Positions 8,570-19,118 of a stretch of 64,000 bases of DNA are shown in pieces. Origin of the DNA: Thiobacillus sp. (GTDB lineage Bacteria > Pseudomonadota > Gammaproteobacteria > Burkholderiales > Thiobacillaceae); contig JANJXT010000027.1 in NCBI GenBank assembly GCA_024708885.1, forward strand, positions 1 through 64,000. The letters are read 5' to 3'. The notes beneath the pieces were generated by a model. That model had not been told where the DNA came from, made no database searches, and saw only the letters and a program-made list of their open reading frames with translations. The translations under genes and the position numbers were made by a program. Numbering within the stretch: position 1 is the first letter of the stretch; every line of letters begins with the position of its first letter.

Positions 8570-9352
8570 ATGAAATCCCTGCTGGCTTTTTCGTTGCTGT
8601 TTCTTTCTTCCTCCGCCATGGCCGCGATCGTCGGCAAGGATGTCCAGTATCGGGCGGGTGACACCGTCATGCGGGGTTATCTTGCCTACGATGACGCCGC
8701 AAAGGGCAAGCGTGCCGGCGTGCTGGTGGTGCCCGAGTGGTGGGGGGCGAACGACTACGGCCGCAAGCGCGCGCGCATGCTGGCGGAGGAGGGCTATGTC
8801 GCGCTGGTGGTCGACATGTACGGCAACGGCCAGGTCGCCGACAACCCCAAGGATGCCGGCGCGCTCGCCGGCAGCGTGAACCGCAACCCGCCGCTTGCCT
8901 ACGCACGCTTCGACGCGGCGCGCACCTTCCTCGACGGCCAGCCCAACGTGAAGAAAGGCGAAATTGCCGCACTGGGCTACTGCTTCGGCGGCGGCGTGGT
9001 GCTCAACATGGCGCGCGCCGGCATGCCGTTGAAGGCCGTGGCGAGCTATCACGGCGTGCTGGCGAGCGACGTGTCGCCCAAGCCGGGCGAGATCAAGGCG
9101 AAGATCCGCGTCTTCCATGGCGAGGCCGATCCCATCGTGCCGCCGGAACAGGTCGACGCGTTCAAGACCGAAATGGCCAACGCCAAGGCGGACTACATGC
9201 TGGTCGCCTATCCCGGCGTGAAGCACACCTTCACCAACCGTGAGGCCGACAGCTACGCCGCACAGTTCGGCATGCCGCTCAAGTACGACGCCGAGGCCGA
9301 CCGCGATTCGTGGACGCGCACGCTGGAGTTTCTGAAAGCGACCCTCAACTGA
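8570..9352 (+). CDS. Dienelactone hydrolase family protein, exported
   Basis: A 260-residue alpha/beta hydrolase with a clear signal peptide (residues 1-18, ending SSAMA). The nucleophile elbow has Cys (GYCFGG), as in dienelactone hydrolase, with Asp in HGEADPIVP and His in GVKHTF completing the triad. The natural substrate is not evident. The start at 8570 has GAGGAG upstream. Its TGA stop shares one base with the ATG of the next gene, so the two are probably co-translated. Confidence 0.88.
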   Translation: MKSLLAFSLLFLSSSAMAAIVGKDVQYRAGDTVMRGYLAYDDAAKGKRAGVLVVPEWWGANDYGRKRARMLAEEGYVALVVDMYGNGQVADNPKDAGALAGSVNRNPPLAYARFDAARTFLDGQPNVKKGEIAALGYCFGGGVVLNMARAGMPLKAVASYHGVLASDVSPKPGEIKAKIRVFHGEADPIVPPEQVDAFKTEMANAKADYMLVAYPGVKHTFTNREADSYAAQFGMPLKYDAEADRDSWTRTLEFLKATLN

Positions 9353-9987
9353 TGGCCTGTGACCACGAAGGCTGCGGCGCTCAACCCGGCGGCCTCGGCA
9401 TTCCGCAAATCAAGCCGTTCGACGCGGCCGCGTTCGAGCGCGCGGTGAATGACCTGCTCGTCGCCTCCGGCGTGGCGCCGGATTCGGTGCACACCGGACG
9501 CACCGCGGAGCGCGTGCGCGAACTGTGGCAGCGGCGCCTGCTCGGCGGCTACGCGATTGCGCCGGCGGAGGCGCTGGGCGAAGGCTTTGCCGACGACCGC
9601 GACGACATGGTGGTGGTGCGCGGCATCGCCATCCACGGCGTGTGCCCGCACCATCTGGTGCCGTTCCGCGGCGTGGCGCACGTGGCCTACATCCCAGGCG
9701 GCCGCCTGCACGGCTTCGGCCGCATCGCGCGCATGGTCGACGCCGTCGGCCACCGCTTCACCTACCAGGAGTGGATGACCCGCGACATTGCCGAGGCCCT
9801 GGTGACCCACGGCATGGCGCGCGGCGCGGCGTGCATCATCGAGGCGGAGCAGCTGTGCCTGCTGCTGGGCGAGGACCGGCGCGGCGACGAACGCGTCGTC
9901 ACCCAGGCCTTCACCGGCAGCTTCCGCGACAGCGACCAGCAGCGAAATGAATTCCTGCGCGCGGTCGCGCATCGCGCGCTCGACTGA
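9352..9987 (+). CDS. folE: GTP cyclohydrolase I-like protein with a substituted catalytic His
   Basis: A 211-residue protein with the FolE fold. GVCPHHLVPF carries the zinc ligands Cys and His and a catalytic His; GRLHGFGRIARMVD matches the family core; the third zinc Cys is in EAEQLC; the end FLRAV is typical. GTP cyclohydrolase I makes dihydroneopterin triphosphate for folate. Where most bacterial enzymes have His-Leu/Tyr-Cys (His179 in E. coli) this protein has Gln-Leu-Cys, and the following MRG is replaced by LLG. It may be slow, may stop at an intermediate, or may be a paralogue with another role. TGATG overlap with the upstream hydrolase gene. Confidence 0.75.
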   Translation: MACDHEGCGAQPGGLGIPQIKPFDAAAFERAVNDLLVASGVAPDSVHTGRTAERVRELWQRRLLGGYAIAPAEALGEGFADDRDDMVVVRGIAIHGVCPHHLVPFRGVAHVAYIPGGRLHGFGRIARMVDAVGHRFTYQEWMTRDIAEALVTHGMARGAACIIEAEQLCLLLGEDRRGDERVVTQAFTGSFRDSDQQRNEFLRAVAHRALD

Positions 9988-9989
9988 AC

Positions 9990-10343
9990 ATGCAATTTGA
10001 ACTCCACGGCAAGGCCGTCGACCTTCGCCTCACGGCGGCAGCCGAGGCGGCGCTGGCAAAGCGCACGGCGCCGCTGATCGTCGAGATGGAGCTGCTGTTC
10101 TCCTGCCTGCACAGAAAGCGCGTGCTGTTCGATGGTCCGGCCGAGGGTGCGGCTGCGGTGAACGAGCGCCTCGCCGTGCGCTTCCGTCCCATCATGACGC
10201 GCCGCTGCAGCGTCGCAGAAGGCGGCGCCAGGCCGCCGTCCGAAGCCTTCCCGCTGGAAAACCCGCGCCCCTACGTGCCGCACTGGCTGAAGCTCGACTT
10301 CCGCCGCGGGCAGTGGACGGGCGAATTCGGCTACGCCGAGTGA
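9990..10343 (+). CDS. Hypothetical protein
   Basis: A 117-residue protein I do not recognise. It begins MQFELHGKAVDLRL two bases after the FolE-like stop, so it is probably in the same operon. It has no signal peptide or membrane segment, one Cys in LLFSCLHRKR, another in RRCSVAEGG, and a Pro-rich segment before a Trp-containing end (PHWLKLDF, GQWTGEFGY). Codon usage matches the neighbours. No function can be assigned. Confidence 0.7.
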   Translation: MQFELHGKAVDLRLTAAAEAALAKRTAPLIVEMELLFSCLHRKRVLFDGPAEGAAAVNERLAVRFRPIMTRRCSVAEGGARPPSEAFPLENPRPYVPHWLKLDFRRGQWTGEFGYAE

Positions 10344-10386
10344 AGCGCGGCCGGTGGCGCCGGTCGTTTCCAGATTGCCTGAGTGA

Positions 10387-10866
10387 ATGTCGATGAGCCC
10401 TTCGTCCCACCTTCGCCCGCGCACCCTGGTCTTGCCGCCCGCGCCCTACGCCGCCGCGCTCCTCGGCGGCTGGTGGCTCGACCGCCATGTCCTCGCGCTG
10501 CCGCTCGACTGGGGTGTGGCGACGCGGCCGCTTGGCTGGCTGCTGACCGGCATCGGCCTCGCGCTGATGGCGTGGACCTTCGTCACCTTCCAGCGCCACC
10601 ACACCACGGTGAACCCCTACAAGGCCGCGTCGACCCTGTGCACGGCGGGACCGTTCCGCTTCAGCCGCAACCCCATCTATCTCGGCGACGGGTTCATCCT
10701 CGGCGGCGTGGCGCTGCTGCTGCAAACGGCCTGGCCGCTCGTCTTCGCGCCGCTGGTGTGGGCGCTGCTGCGCTACGGTGTGATCCGCCACGAGGAGGCG
10801 CATCTCGAAGCGCGCTTCGGTGACGACTATCGCGCGTACAGGAAGCGGGTGCGGCGATGGCTGTGA
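10387..10866 (+). CDS. Isoprenylcysteine methyltransferase-like membrane protein
   Basis: A 159-residue integral membrane protein with about four hydrophobic segments. The C-terminal half has the ICMT/PEMT signature: GPFRFSRNPIYLG, then two membrane stretches, then HEEAHLEARFGDDYRAY. Members bind SAM at this site and methylate membrane-located substrates; the bacterial substrates are generally unknown. Two ATGs (10387, 10393) are possible. The last 10 bases overlap the next gene. Confidence 0.82.
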   Translation: MSMSPSSHLRPRTLVLPPAPYAAALLGGWWLDRHVLALPLDWGVATRPLGWLLTGIGLALMAWTFVTFQRHHTTVNPYKAASTLCTAGPFRFSRNPIYLGDGFILGGVALLLQTAWPLVFAPLVWALLRYGVIRHEEAHLEARFGDDYRAYRKRVRRWL

Positions 10867-11915
10867 GGCGGGCGCTGGGGACCGTCGCGGCCATGGCCCT
10901 GCTCGCCGGCTGCGCGGGCCTGCACGAGAATCCCTATTACGATCCGGCGAAGCCGCATCACACGCCGGGCGGATTTCGCAACACCGACCCCGCGGCGCAG
11001 AAACCCGGCGGCTTCTGGCGCTGGCAGTGGGAGCGCCGCGTCGCCGGCGTGCCAGGACCCGCAGCTGCGTCGCACCGCGACGGGTGGGTGATGCCGAATC
11101 GCGCCCTGCTGCACGCTCCGGCGGGCAACCCGGGCGTGACCTGGATCGGCCATGCGACCCTGCTGGTGCGGCTCGGCGGGCTCAACGTCCTCACCGACCC
11201 GCACTTCTCCGAGCGCGCCTCGCCGTTCGCTTTCGTCGGGCCGAAGCGCCACCTGCCGCCGGGTGTCGCGCTCGATGACCTGCCCGAAATTCATGCGGTG
11301 GTGATCTCGCACAGCCACTACGACCACCTCGACGTCGACAGCGTGCGTCGGCTGCATGCGAAATACGGCGCTGCGCTGCACTTCCTGGTGCCGCTGGGGC
11401 TCAAGCCCTGGTTCGCTCGGCTCGGCATCGACCACGTGACCGAACTCGACTGGTGGGAGCACGTGGACCTCGACGGCGTGCGTTTCACCCTGACGCCGGC
11501 GCAGCACTGGAGCGCACGCGGCCTGTTCGACCGCAACGACACCCTGTGGGGCGGCTGGGCAATCCGTGCGCCCGGATTCAATTTCTTCTTCGCGGGCGAC
11601 ACCGGCTATTCGCGCGATTTCACCGCCATCGGTGCGCGCCTCGGCCCCTTCGACCTCGCCGCGCTGCCGATCGGTGCCTACGCGCCGCGCTGGTTCATGC
11701 GCATGCAGCACATCGACCCGGCCGAGGCGGTGCGCATCCATCGCGACGTGGGCGCCCGGCAGTCGGTCGGCGTGCACTGGGGCAGCTTCGAGATGTCGGA
11801 CGAGTCGCTCGACGAGCCGCCGCGCGAACTGGCTGCGGCGCGGCGGGCCGCCGGCCTTGCCGACGACGAATTCTTCGTGATGAAGGTCGGAGAGACGCGC
11901 CGCTTCAGCGAGTAG
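10857..11915 (+). CDS. Metallo-beta-lactamase-fold lipoprotein, NAPE-PLD/RomA-like
   Basis: A 352-residue protein. The N-terminus is a lipoprotein signal with lipobox LLAGC, so it should be membrane-anchored outside the cytoplasm. The metal-binding motif SHSHYDHLD and later ligands in FFAGDTGYSRDF and GVHWGSFEMSD fit the branch related to NAPE-phospholipase D, UlaG and RomA. A role on membrane lipids is possible but unproven. It overlaps the upstream methyltransferase gene by 10 bases and the convergent tatD by 11. Confidence 0.82.
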   Translation: MAVRRALGTVAAMALLAGCAGLHENPYYDPAKPHHTPGGFRNTDPAAQKPGGFWRWQWERRVAGVPGPAAASHRDGWVMPNRALLHAPAGNPGVTWIGHATLLVRLGGLNVLTDPHFSERASPFAFVGPKRHLPPGVALDDLPEIHAVVISHSHYDHLDVDSVRRLHAKYGAALHFLVPLGLKPWFARLGIDHVTELDWWEHVDLDGVRFTLTPAQHWSARGLFDRNDTLWGGWAIRAPGFNFFFAGDTGYSRDFTAIGARLGPFDLAALPIGAYAPRWFMRMQHIDPAEAVRIHRDVGARQSVGVHWGSFEMSDESLDEPPRELAAARRAAGLADDEFFVMKVGETRRFSE

Positions 11916-12711
11916 GGGCGAGGCCGAGCAGCGCGCAGGCGTTGGCGCTGGTCTGGCGGGCGACGGTGTCGACGTCGACGCCGCGCAGTTCGGCGAGTGT
12001 CGCCGCGATGCGCGGCAGTTCGCCCGGCGCATTGCGGCCGCGCCCGATCCACACCGGCGGAATGTCGGGGCTGTCGGTTTCCAGCACGATGGCGTCGAGC
12101 GGCAGATCGACCGCGAGCCGCCGCAGATGGTTGGCGCGCGGCCAGGTGAAGGCGCCGCCGAAGCCGAGCTTGAAGCCAAGCTTGATGAACGCGTCCGCCT
12201 GCTGCGGACTGCCGTTGAAGGCGTGGGCGATGCCGCCGCGCACGCGGATCCGGCGCAGGTGCTTGAGCAGTTCGTCGTTCGCCTTGCGGCCGTGCAGCAG
12301 GACCGGGAGGTCGCAGTCCTTCGCGATTTTCAGTTGTTCGATGCAGAAGAATTCCTGCGTTGCCCGGTCGAGGTCGCGCACGAAGAAGTCGAGCCCGATC
12401 TCGCCGATCGCCACCGGGCGCTGCGTCTCGATCTGCGCGCGCAGCCCGGCCAGATGTTCGGGGCGGTGCGCGGCGATGTACATCGGATGCAGGCCCCAGG
12501 CCGGCAGGCAGCCGGGATGGCGCGCGCAGGTGGCGGCGACCGCCGCGAAATTGTCGTGGCTGATCGCGGGGATGACCTGGATGCCGACCCCCGCGGCGAC
12601 CGCGCGCGCGTAGACGTCCTCCCGATCCGCGTCGAATTCCGCAGCATCGAGATGGCAGTGGGTGTCGATGAAAAACGGCACCGCGGAGGGTGCCGTTCTT
12701 GCGGGAGTCAT
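11905..12711 (-). CDS. tatD: TatD family metal-dependent DNase
   Basis: A 268-residue TIM-barrel metallohydrolase. Metal ligands are in FIDTHCHLDAAEF, GEIGLDFFVRD, LLHGRKANDE and ETDSPDIPP, all in family order. TatD proteins are 3'-5' exonucleases and can act as D-aminoacyl-tRNA deacylases. The ATG at 12711 has GAGGA eight bases upstream and gives a short N-terminal extension; a GTG at codon 11 would start the protein right at the conserved core. The extension codons overlap a terminator-like hairpin. Confidence 0.88.
   Translation of the reverse strand: MTPARTAPSAVPFFIDTHCHLDAAEFDADREDVYARAVAAGVGIQVIPAISHDNFAAVAATCARHPGCLPAWGLHPMYIAAHRPEHLAGLRAQIETQRPVAIGEIGLDFFVRDLDRATQEFFCIEQLKIAKDCDLPVLLHGRKANDELLKHLRRIRVRGGIAHAFNGSPQQADAFIKLGFKLGFGGAFTWPRANHLRRLAVDLPLDAIVLETDSPDIPPVWIGRGRNAPGELPRIAATLAELRGVDVDTVARQTSANACALLGLAPTR
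12671..12697 (-). terminator. Terminator-like hairpin in the first codons of tatD
   Basis: On the minus strand AACGGCACC (12697-12689) and GGTGCCGTT (12682-12674) form a perfect 9-bp stem with a 6-base loop, running into TTTTT (12675-12671) and then C. This is the form of an intrinsic terminator for the upstream BI-1 gene, but it lies 14 bases inside the chosen tatD reading frame. Confidence 0.6.
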
Positions 12712-12776
12712 CGAGGATTTCCTCTTTGCGGCCCTCCACCACGGATGGGGGAGGGCGAACGCCAGGCCAGAACCGC

Positions 12777-13445
12777 TCAATCGCTGCTGGCGAAGCCAAG
12801 CAGGTGCAGCAGGCTGGTGAACAGGTTGAAGATCGACACGAACAGCGTGACCGTCGCCATGATGTAGTTGGTTTCGCCACCGTGGATGATGTTGCTGGTC
12901 TCGTACAGGATGAGGCCGGACATCAGCAGCACGAACATGGCGGACACCGCGAGCGACAGCGCGGGCATCTCGAAGAAGATCGCGCCCAGGCCGGCGAGAA
13001 AGGCGACCAGGATGCCGACCATGAGAAAGCCGCCCATGAAGCTGAAATCCTTGCGCGTGGTCATCGCGTAGGACGACAGGCCGAGGAAGATCGCGGCGGT
13101 GCCGCCCATCGCCATCATCACCACCTGGGTGCCGTTGGGCAGCGCGAGGTAGGCGTTGAGGATGGGGCCGAGCGTGAAGCCCATGAAGCCGGTGAGGGCG
13201 AACACGAACAAGAGGCCGAGCCCGCTGTCGCGGAACTTGGTGGTGAGGAACAGCAGGCCGAAGTAGCCGACCAGGGTGATGATGAGGCCCGGATGTGGCA
13301 GGTTCAGCGACATCGAGACGCCGGCCGTGAGCGCGGCAAACGCCAGCGTCATCGACAGCAGCATGTAGGTGTTGCGGACGACCTTGTTGGTCGACGTGGA
13401 TGCAGCCGCCGTGCTGCGGCCGATCGTGGTGACTTGCGGGTTCAT
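12777..13445 (-). CDS. BI-1/YccA family membrane protein
   Basis: A 222-residue protein with seven predicted membrane segments after a short polar N-terminus. It matches the Bax inhibitor-1 family (E. coli YccA/YbhL), including a conserved polar C-terminal region (SLFVSIFNLF). YccA modulates the FtsH protease and other family members act as calcium leak channels; which applies here is unknown. The ATG at 13445 follows a strong AAGGAGGACAG ribosome site. The terminator-like hairpin 80 bases downstream suggests separate transcription from tatD. Confidence 0.88.
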   Translation of the reverse strand: MNPQVTTIGRSTAAASTSTNKVVRNTYMLLSMTLAFAALTAGVSMSLNLPHPGLIITLVGYFGLLFLTTKFRDSGLGLLFVFALTGFMGFTLGPILNAYLALPNGTQVVMMAMGGTAAIFLGLSSYAMTTRKDFSFMGGFLMVGILVAFLAGLGAIFFEMPALSLAVSAMFVLLMSGLILYETSNIIHGGETNYIMATVTLFVSIFNLFTSLLHLLGFASSD

Positions 13446-13591
13446 CTGTCCTCCTTCGTAAGGGTTCAAAAACACTGCGCTACTGAGACCGGGTCAGGCA
13501 GGCGCAGGTTCCCGGGCAGCCGGGGAAACCGAAGCATAGCCTGATCGCTCCCGGCTGGCCACCACGACCCTGCGGGTATTGGGGGCGGGCG

Positions 13592-14350
13592 TCACTCGCC
13601 TCGCTTCATGCCGTGCATCAGCACGTCCATGAACTCGCCCGGTACCGGGAAGACGATGGTCGACGACTTGTCGCCGGCGATGCTGGTGAGCGTCTGCAGA
13701 TAGCGCAACTGCATCGCCTGCGGGCGGGCGGCGAGAATTTCGGCGGCGGCGAGGAGTTTTTCAGAGGCCTGCAGCTCGCCCTCGGCATGGATCACCTTGG
13801 CGCGCCGCTCGCGTTCGGCCTCGGCCTGCTTGGCGATCGCGCGCACCATCGACTCGTCGATGTCGACGTGCTTGATCTCGACGTTGGACACCTTGATGCC
13901 CCAGGCGTCGGTCTGGCTGTCGAGCAGGTGCTGGATGTCGGTGTTGAGGCGCTCGCGCTCGGCCAGCATGTCGTCGAGCTCGTGCTTGCCCAGCACCGCG
14001 CGCAGCGTCGTTTGCGCGAGCTGACTGGTGGCGCCGAGGTAATCCTCGACCTGCAGAATCGCCTTGGCCGGATCGATGACGCGGAAGTACACCACCGCGT
14101 TGACCTTGACCGAGACGTTGTCGCGCGAGATCACGTCCTGGCTGGGCACGTCGAACACCACGGTGCGCAGGTCCACCCGCACCATCTGCTGGATGCCGGG
14201 GAGGATGACCACCAGTCCCGGGCCCTTGACCTTCCAGAAGCGTCCGAGCATGAATACCACCGCACGCTCGTATTCGCGCAGGATGCGCAGGCTCGCCGCC
14301 AGCAGCACGACGACGAACAGGAAGAGGGTGAGGCCGCCGAATTCAAACAT
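13592..14350 (-). CDS. Slipin (SPFH/Band 7, stomatin-like protein)
   Basis: A 252-residue protein with one N-terminal membrane helix (residues 5-22), an SPFH domain ([14 protein letters not shown], then [11 protein letters not shown] and [17 protein letters not shown]) and a coiled-coil stretch rich in Glu/Arg/Ala ([11 protein letters not shown]). Bacterial slipins form membrane-bound rings and pair with NfeD partners. Here the upstream nfeD gene overlaps it by 8 bases, the standard arrangement. It probably organises a membrane microdomain. Confidence 0.93.
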   Translation of the reverse strand: MFEFGGLTLFLFVVVLLAASLRILREYERAVVFMLGRFWKVKGPGLVVILPGIQQMVRVDLRTVVFDVPSQDVISRDNVSVKVNAVVYFRVIDPAKAILQVEDYLGATSQLAQTTLRAVLGKHELDDMLAERERLNTDIQHLLDSQTDAWGIKVSNVEIKHVDIDESMVRAIAKQAEAERERRAKVIHAEGELQASEKLLAAAEILAARPQAMQLRYLQTLTSIAGDKSSTIVFPVPGEFMDVLMHGMKRGE

Positions 14351-15701
14351 GTGTGTGCTCCTTGTCGGGTTCCACTTCGAGAACGAGGTCGTGCCGGGCG
14401 CGCACGCGAACCAGGCTGCCGCGCTTCAAGGGTACGCGGCTGCGTACCCGCCATTGCTCGCCGTGCACGCGCGCCCAGCCTTCGTGTTCGAGATCCCCGA
14501 GAATCTCGCCGGCGGCACCGATCATCTGCTCGGCACCGGTGACGATCGGGCGCAGGCGTGCCTTGATCGCCATGCCGGCGACAAAAAAGCTGAACAGTGC
14601 GCTCGCCACGGCGACCGGGACGATGAGCATCCAGGGGATGCCATAGCCGGGTATGTCGGTGTCGATCAGCATCACCGAGCCGATGACGAAGGCGATGATG
14701 CCGCCCACGCCCAGCGCACCGAAGCTCGGAATGAACGCCTCCGAGATCATCAGCACGATGCCGAGGATCATCAGCGCGAGTCCGGCGTAACTGATCGGCA
14801 TCACCTGCAACGCGAACAGGCCGAGCAGGAGGCAGATGCCGCCGACGACGCCGGGGAACAGCATGCCGGGATTGGCAAATTCGTAGATCAGGCCGTAGAT
14901 GCCGAGCAGCATCAGGATGTAGGCGATATTCGGATCGCCGATGACCGCGAGCAGGCGGCTGCGCCAGTCGGGTGCGACACGTTCCACGGCGGCGTTCCGG
15001 GTGTCGAGGCTTACCGTTGCGCCATCGAGATGGATCACGCGCCCGTCGATCTGGCGCAACAGATCATCGAGGTCGGTCGCCACCAGATCGATCACCTTCA
15101 GCGCGACGGCTTCCGATGCCTGCAGGCTGACGGACTCGCGTACCGCGCGCTCGGCCCATTCGGCGTTGCGTCCGCGCAGCTCGGCAAGCCCCCGGATGTA
15201 GGCTGCGGCATCGTGCACGGCCTTGCGCGCCTTGGCATCGGCGGGCGGTGACGGGGCGGGTGTGTCGGTATCCGGCTTGGCAGGTCTGTCGGCGTGTCCG
15301 CCGGGTGCCAGTTCCACCGGGGTCGCGGCCCCCAGGTTGGTTGCCGGCGCCATGGCGGCAATGTGGCTGGCATACAGGATGTAGGTGCCGGCACTCGCGG
15401 CGCGTGCCCCCTTGGGCGAAACATACGTGGCGACCGGAACCGGCGAGGCGAGGATGGCCTTGATGATGTCACGCATCGAGGTGTCGAGCCCGCCCGGTGT
15501 GTCCATTTCGATCACCACCAGCTGCACCTTGTCCTCGATGGCCCGTGCCAGGCCGCGCATCAGGTAGTCGGCGCTGGCCGGGCCGATCACGCCCTCGACG
15601 CTCAGCAGCCGCACCGTTGCCGCGTGCGCCGGCAGGGCGAGCAGCGTCACGCAAACCAGCAGCGCCAGTCGGCGCACGAAAGATCGAAATCGCGAAGCCA
15701 T
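14343..15701 (-). CDS. NfeD long form: ClpP-class membrane serine protease
   Basis: A 452-residue protein. A signal/anchor (residues 1-27) leads into a ClpP-class serine protease domain with [13 protein letters not shown] and the nucleophile segment [12 protein letters not shown] Pro/Lys/Ala-rich linker (about residues 140-165) is followed by four or five membrane helices and a C-terminal OB-fold NfeD domain with the GRVHGEQWR-like stretch near residue 415. Archaeal homologues cleave stomatin, so the overlapping slipin gene encodes the likely partner. The ATG at 15701 is preferred because the signal peptide begins there. Confidence 0.92.
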   Translation of the reverse strand: MASRFRSFVRRLALLVCVTLLALPAHAATVRLLSVEGVIGPASADYLMRGLARAIEDKVQLVVIEMDTPGGLDTSMRDIIKAILASPVPVATYVSPKGARAASAGTYILYASHIAAMAPATNLGAATPVELAPGGHADRPAKPDTDTPAPSPPADAKARKAVHDAAAYIRGLAELRGRNAEWAERAVRESVSLQASEAVALKVIDLVATDLDDLLRQIDGRVIHLDGATVSLDTRNAAVERVAPDWRSRLLAVIGDPNIAYILMLLGIYGLIYEFANPGMLFPGVVGGICLLLGLFALQVMPISYAGLALMILGIVLMISEAFIPSFGALGVGGIIAFVIGSVMLIDTDIPGYGIPWMLIVPVAVASALFSFFVAGMAIKARLRPIVTGAEQMIGAAGEILGDLEHEGWARVHGEQWRVRSRVPLKRGSLVRVRARHDLVLEVEPDKEHTHV

Positions 15702-15928
15702 GGGTTCACTGTAGACGCAATTTCGCGGAACCGTAATCAGACGGCGGCGTGGCCGCACCGGCATCCACGCCGTGACGCGCCTGATGGGGCTCATGGCGCA
15801 TGATCTTGCCAGGGCGGCGTTCTATCATGTAAAAGTCGTGGCTGCGTGAAAACAGCGGGCCTTGTGCAGGCGTGGCGCGGCCCTCCCGCCAGCTGGACAA
15901 TCCGCGGTCAAACTTCAAGGAGAAAACC

Positions 15929-16843
15929 ATGCAATTCGGACTCGTCGGACTCGGCCGCATGGGCGCCAACATGGCGCGGCGGCTCGCGCGCAAGGGCGTG
16001 CGCGTCGCCGTGCAGAATCGCAGCCACGACGTTGGCACGGCGCTCGCGGCGGAGACGGGGCACCTTGCCTGCGCATCGCTCGCCGATCTCGTCGCCGCGC
16101 TCGACGCGCCGCGCATCGTGTGGCTCATGCTGCCGGCGGGCGAGGCCACCCAGACTGCGCTGGACGCGCTGGCGCCGCTGCTCGCGCCGGGCGACCTCGT
16201 CGTCGACGGCGCCAACGGCCACTACAAGGACGACGCGCCGCGCGCGGCGGCACTGGCGGCACGCGGCATCGATTTCGCCGATGCCGGCGTGTCGGGCGGC
16301 GTGTGGGGCCTAGAGAACGGCTACTGCATCATGTTCGGCGGCAGCGATGCGGCGGCCGCGCGCCTCAAGCCCTGGATGGAAGCCCTTGCGCCCACGCCGA
16401 CGACCGGCTGGCTGCACACCGGTCCGGTCGGTTCCGGCCATTTCGTGAAGATGGTCCACAACGGCATCGAGTACGGCATGATGCAGGCCTTCGCCGAAGG
16501 CTTCGCGCTGATGCAGGCGAAGCCCGGCTTCGATCTTGATCTGGGCGCCATCGCCGAACTGTGGCGCCACGGCAGTGTGGTGCGCTCGTGGCTTCTCGAC
16601 CTGTCGGCGGATTTTCTCGCGCATGACCAGACGCTCGACGCCATCCAGCCCTTCGTCGCCGACTCCGGCGAAGGCCGCTGGACCGCGCTCGAGGCCGTCG
16701 AGCAGGGCATCCCCGCGCCGGTGATGACGCTGGCGCTGATGATGCGCTTCGCGAGTCAGGGACGCAACGACTTCGCGGCGAAAATGCTGGCCAAGATGCG
16801 CCAGGGCTTTGGCGGGCACGCCGTGAAGGAAGACCGCGCATGA
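15929..16843 (+). CDS. gnd: 6-phosphogluconate dehydrogenase, short NAD-type
   Basis: A 304-residue decarboxylating dehydrogenase. The dinucleotide fold begins MQFGLVGLGRMGANMARRL; the substrate motif GVSGGVWG and catalytic Lys in HFVKMVHNGIEYGMMQ follow. It is much shorter than the 470-residue NADP enzyme of E. coli and belongs to the GndA-type short form usually linked with NAD use. It converts 6-phosphogluconate to ribulose 5-phosphate. AAGGAG lies upstream of the ATG, and the stop overlaps the zwf start (ATGA). Confidence 0.93.
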   Translation: MQFGLVGLGRMGANMARRLARKGVRVAVQNRSHDVGTALAAETGHLACASLADLVAALDAPRIVWLMLPAGEATQTALDALAPLLAPGDLVVDGANGHYKDDAPRAAALAARGIDFADAGVSGGVWGLENGYCIMFGGSDAAAARLKPWMEALAPTPTTGWLHTGPVGSGHFVKMVHNGIEYGMMQAFAEGFALMQAKPGFDLDLGAIAELWRHGSVVRSWLLDLSADFLAHDQTLDAIQPFVADSGEGRWTALEAVEQGIPAPVMTLALMMRFASQGRNDFAAKMLAKMRQGFGGHAVKEDRA

Positions 16844-18314
16844 CCGCCAACCTCGATGAGCTGCCGTGTACGTTCGTCATCTTCGGCGCCACCGGCAACC
16901 TTGCCACCAACAAGCTGCTGCCCGCGCTGTATCACCTCGAAGCCGCTGCACGCCTGTCGGAGTCGCTCAGCATCATCGCCTTCTCGCGGCGGGAATGGGA
17001 CACCGCGCGCTGGCGCGAGCATGTGCGGACGACGCTCGCGGCGCGCATCAAGGGCGATACCGAGGGCCCGGTGTTCCAGCGTTTTCTCGCGCGCTTCAGC
17101 TATCAGCCGGGCGATCTCAATGACGTCGAATCGTATCGTGTGCTTGCAGTCCGGCTGCCGCCCGAATCGGCATGCTCGGCGGCGGTGTTCTACTTGGCGG
17201 TCAAGCCGTCGGAATTTGCCGCGGTGGTGCAGAACCTCGAAGCGGTCGGCCTCAACAAGCCGCGCGGACTCAACCGTATCGTCGTGGAGAAGCCTTTTGG
17301 CGAGGACATCGAATCGGCGCGCATGCTGAACCAGTTGCTGCACCAGCATTTCGACGAGGAGCAGATCTACCGCATCGACCATTTTCTTGGCAAGGAAACC
17401 GTGCAGAACCTGCTGGTGTTCCGCTTCGCCAACACTCTGATCGAGCCCTTGTGGAACCGCAATTTCATCGACCACGTGCAGATCACCGTCGCCGAATCGA
17501 TCGGCATCGAGAAACGCGCGGAGTATTACGACCACGCCGGCGCGCTGCGCGACATGCTGCAGAACCACCTGATGCAGCTGCTCACCGTGGTGGCGATGGA
17601 GCCGCCGCCCGCACTCGAGGCCGACGCGCTGCGCGACGAGAAGGTCAAGGTGCTGCGCTCGATCCGCCCGATCGCCAAGCGTGCCGTCCACGCCCATGCC
17701 ATCCGCGCCCAGTACGCGCGCGGCAGCGTCGACGGCCGGCCCGTGGCCGGCTACGCGCACGAAGCCGGCGTCGAGCCGAATTCCGTCACCGAGACCTACG
17801 TCGCCGCCAAGTTCTACATCGACAACTGGCGCTGGCGCGGGGTGCCGTTCTACCTGCGCACCGGGAAGCGGCTGCCGAAGCAGACCTCGATGATCGCCAT
17901 CCGCTTCCGCCAGCCGCCGCAGCAACTGTTCCGCGAAACGCCCCTGGAGATGATCGACCCCAACTGGATCCTGCTGTCGATCCAGCCGGAAGAATCCATG
18001 CACATGGAAATCCACGTCAAGCAGCCCGGCCTCGACATGGACACGCGCGTGATGCAGATGAACGCGAGCTTCGTGACCACCGACGAAGAGACATTGGACG
18101 CTTACGAAACCCTGCTGCTCGATGTCATCGAAGGCGACCGTACCCTGTTCATCCGCTTCGACGAAGTCGAATGGGCCTGGCGCGTGGTCGATCCCATTCT
18201 CAAGAACTGGGCCGTCGAGCGCGAGTACATCCCGACCTATCCCGCCGGCACCTGGGGGCCGGCCGACGCCAACCGCCTGTTCGACAGCGACGACCAGACG
18301 TGGCGCAACGAACT

Positions 18315-18318
<4 letters not shown>
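16840..18318 (+). CDS. zwf: Glucose-6-phosphate 1-dehydrogenase
   Basis: A 492-residue enzyme of the usual length. The nucleotide-binding start FVIFGATGNLATNKLLPALY, the active-site signature RIDHFLGKETVQN and EKPFGEDIESAR are present. It oxidises glucose 6-phosphate to the 6-phospho-lactone. The ATG overlaps the gnd stop and the TGA stop overlaps the pgl GTG, so the three pathway enzymes are translated as a coupled unit, with the gene order reversed relative to the reaction order for gnd. Confidence 0.97.
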
Positions 18319-19025
<707 letters not shown>

Positions 19026-19118
19026 GCACACCCGCCATCCACGCCAGCGGCTGACGTACGGCGGATCGGTGCTTCGCCCTGTGTGCGCCTCGTAATGACG
19101 GCCGCATGACGAGAGCGC

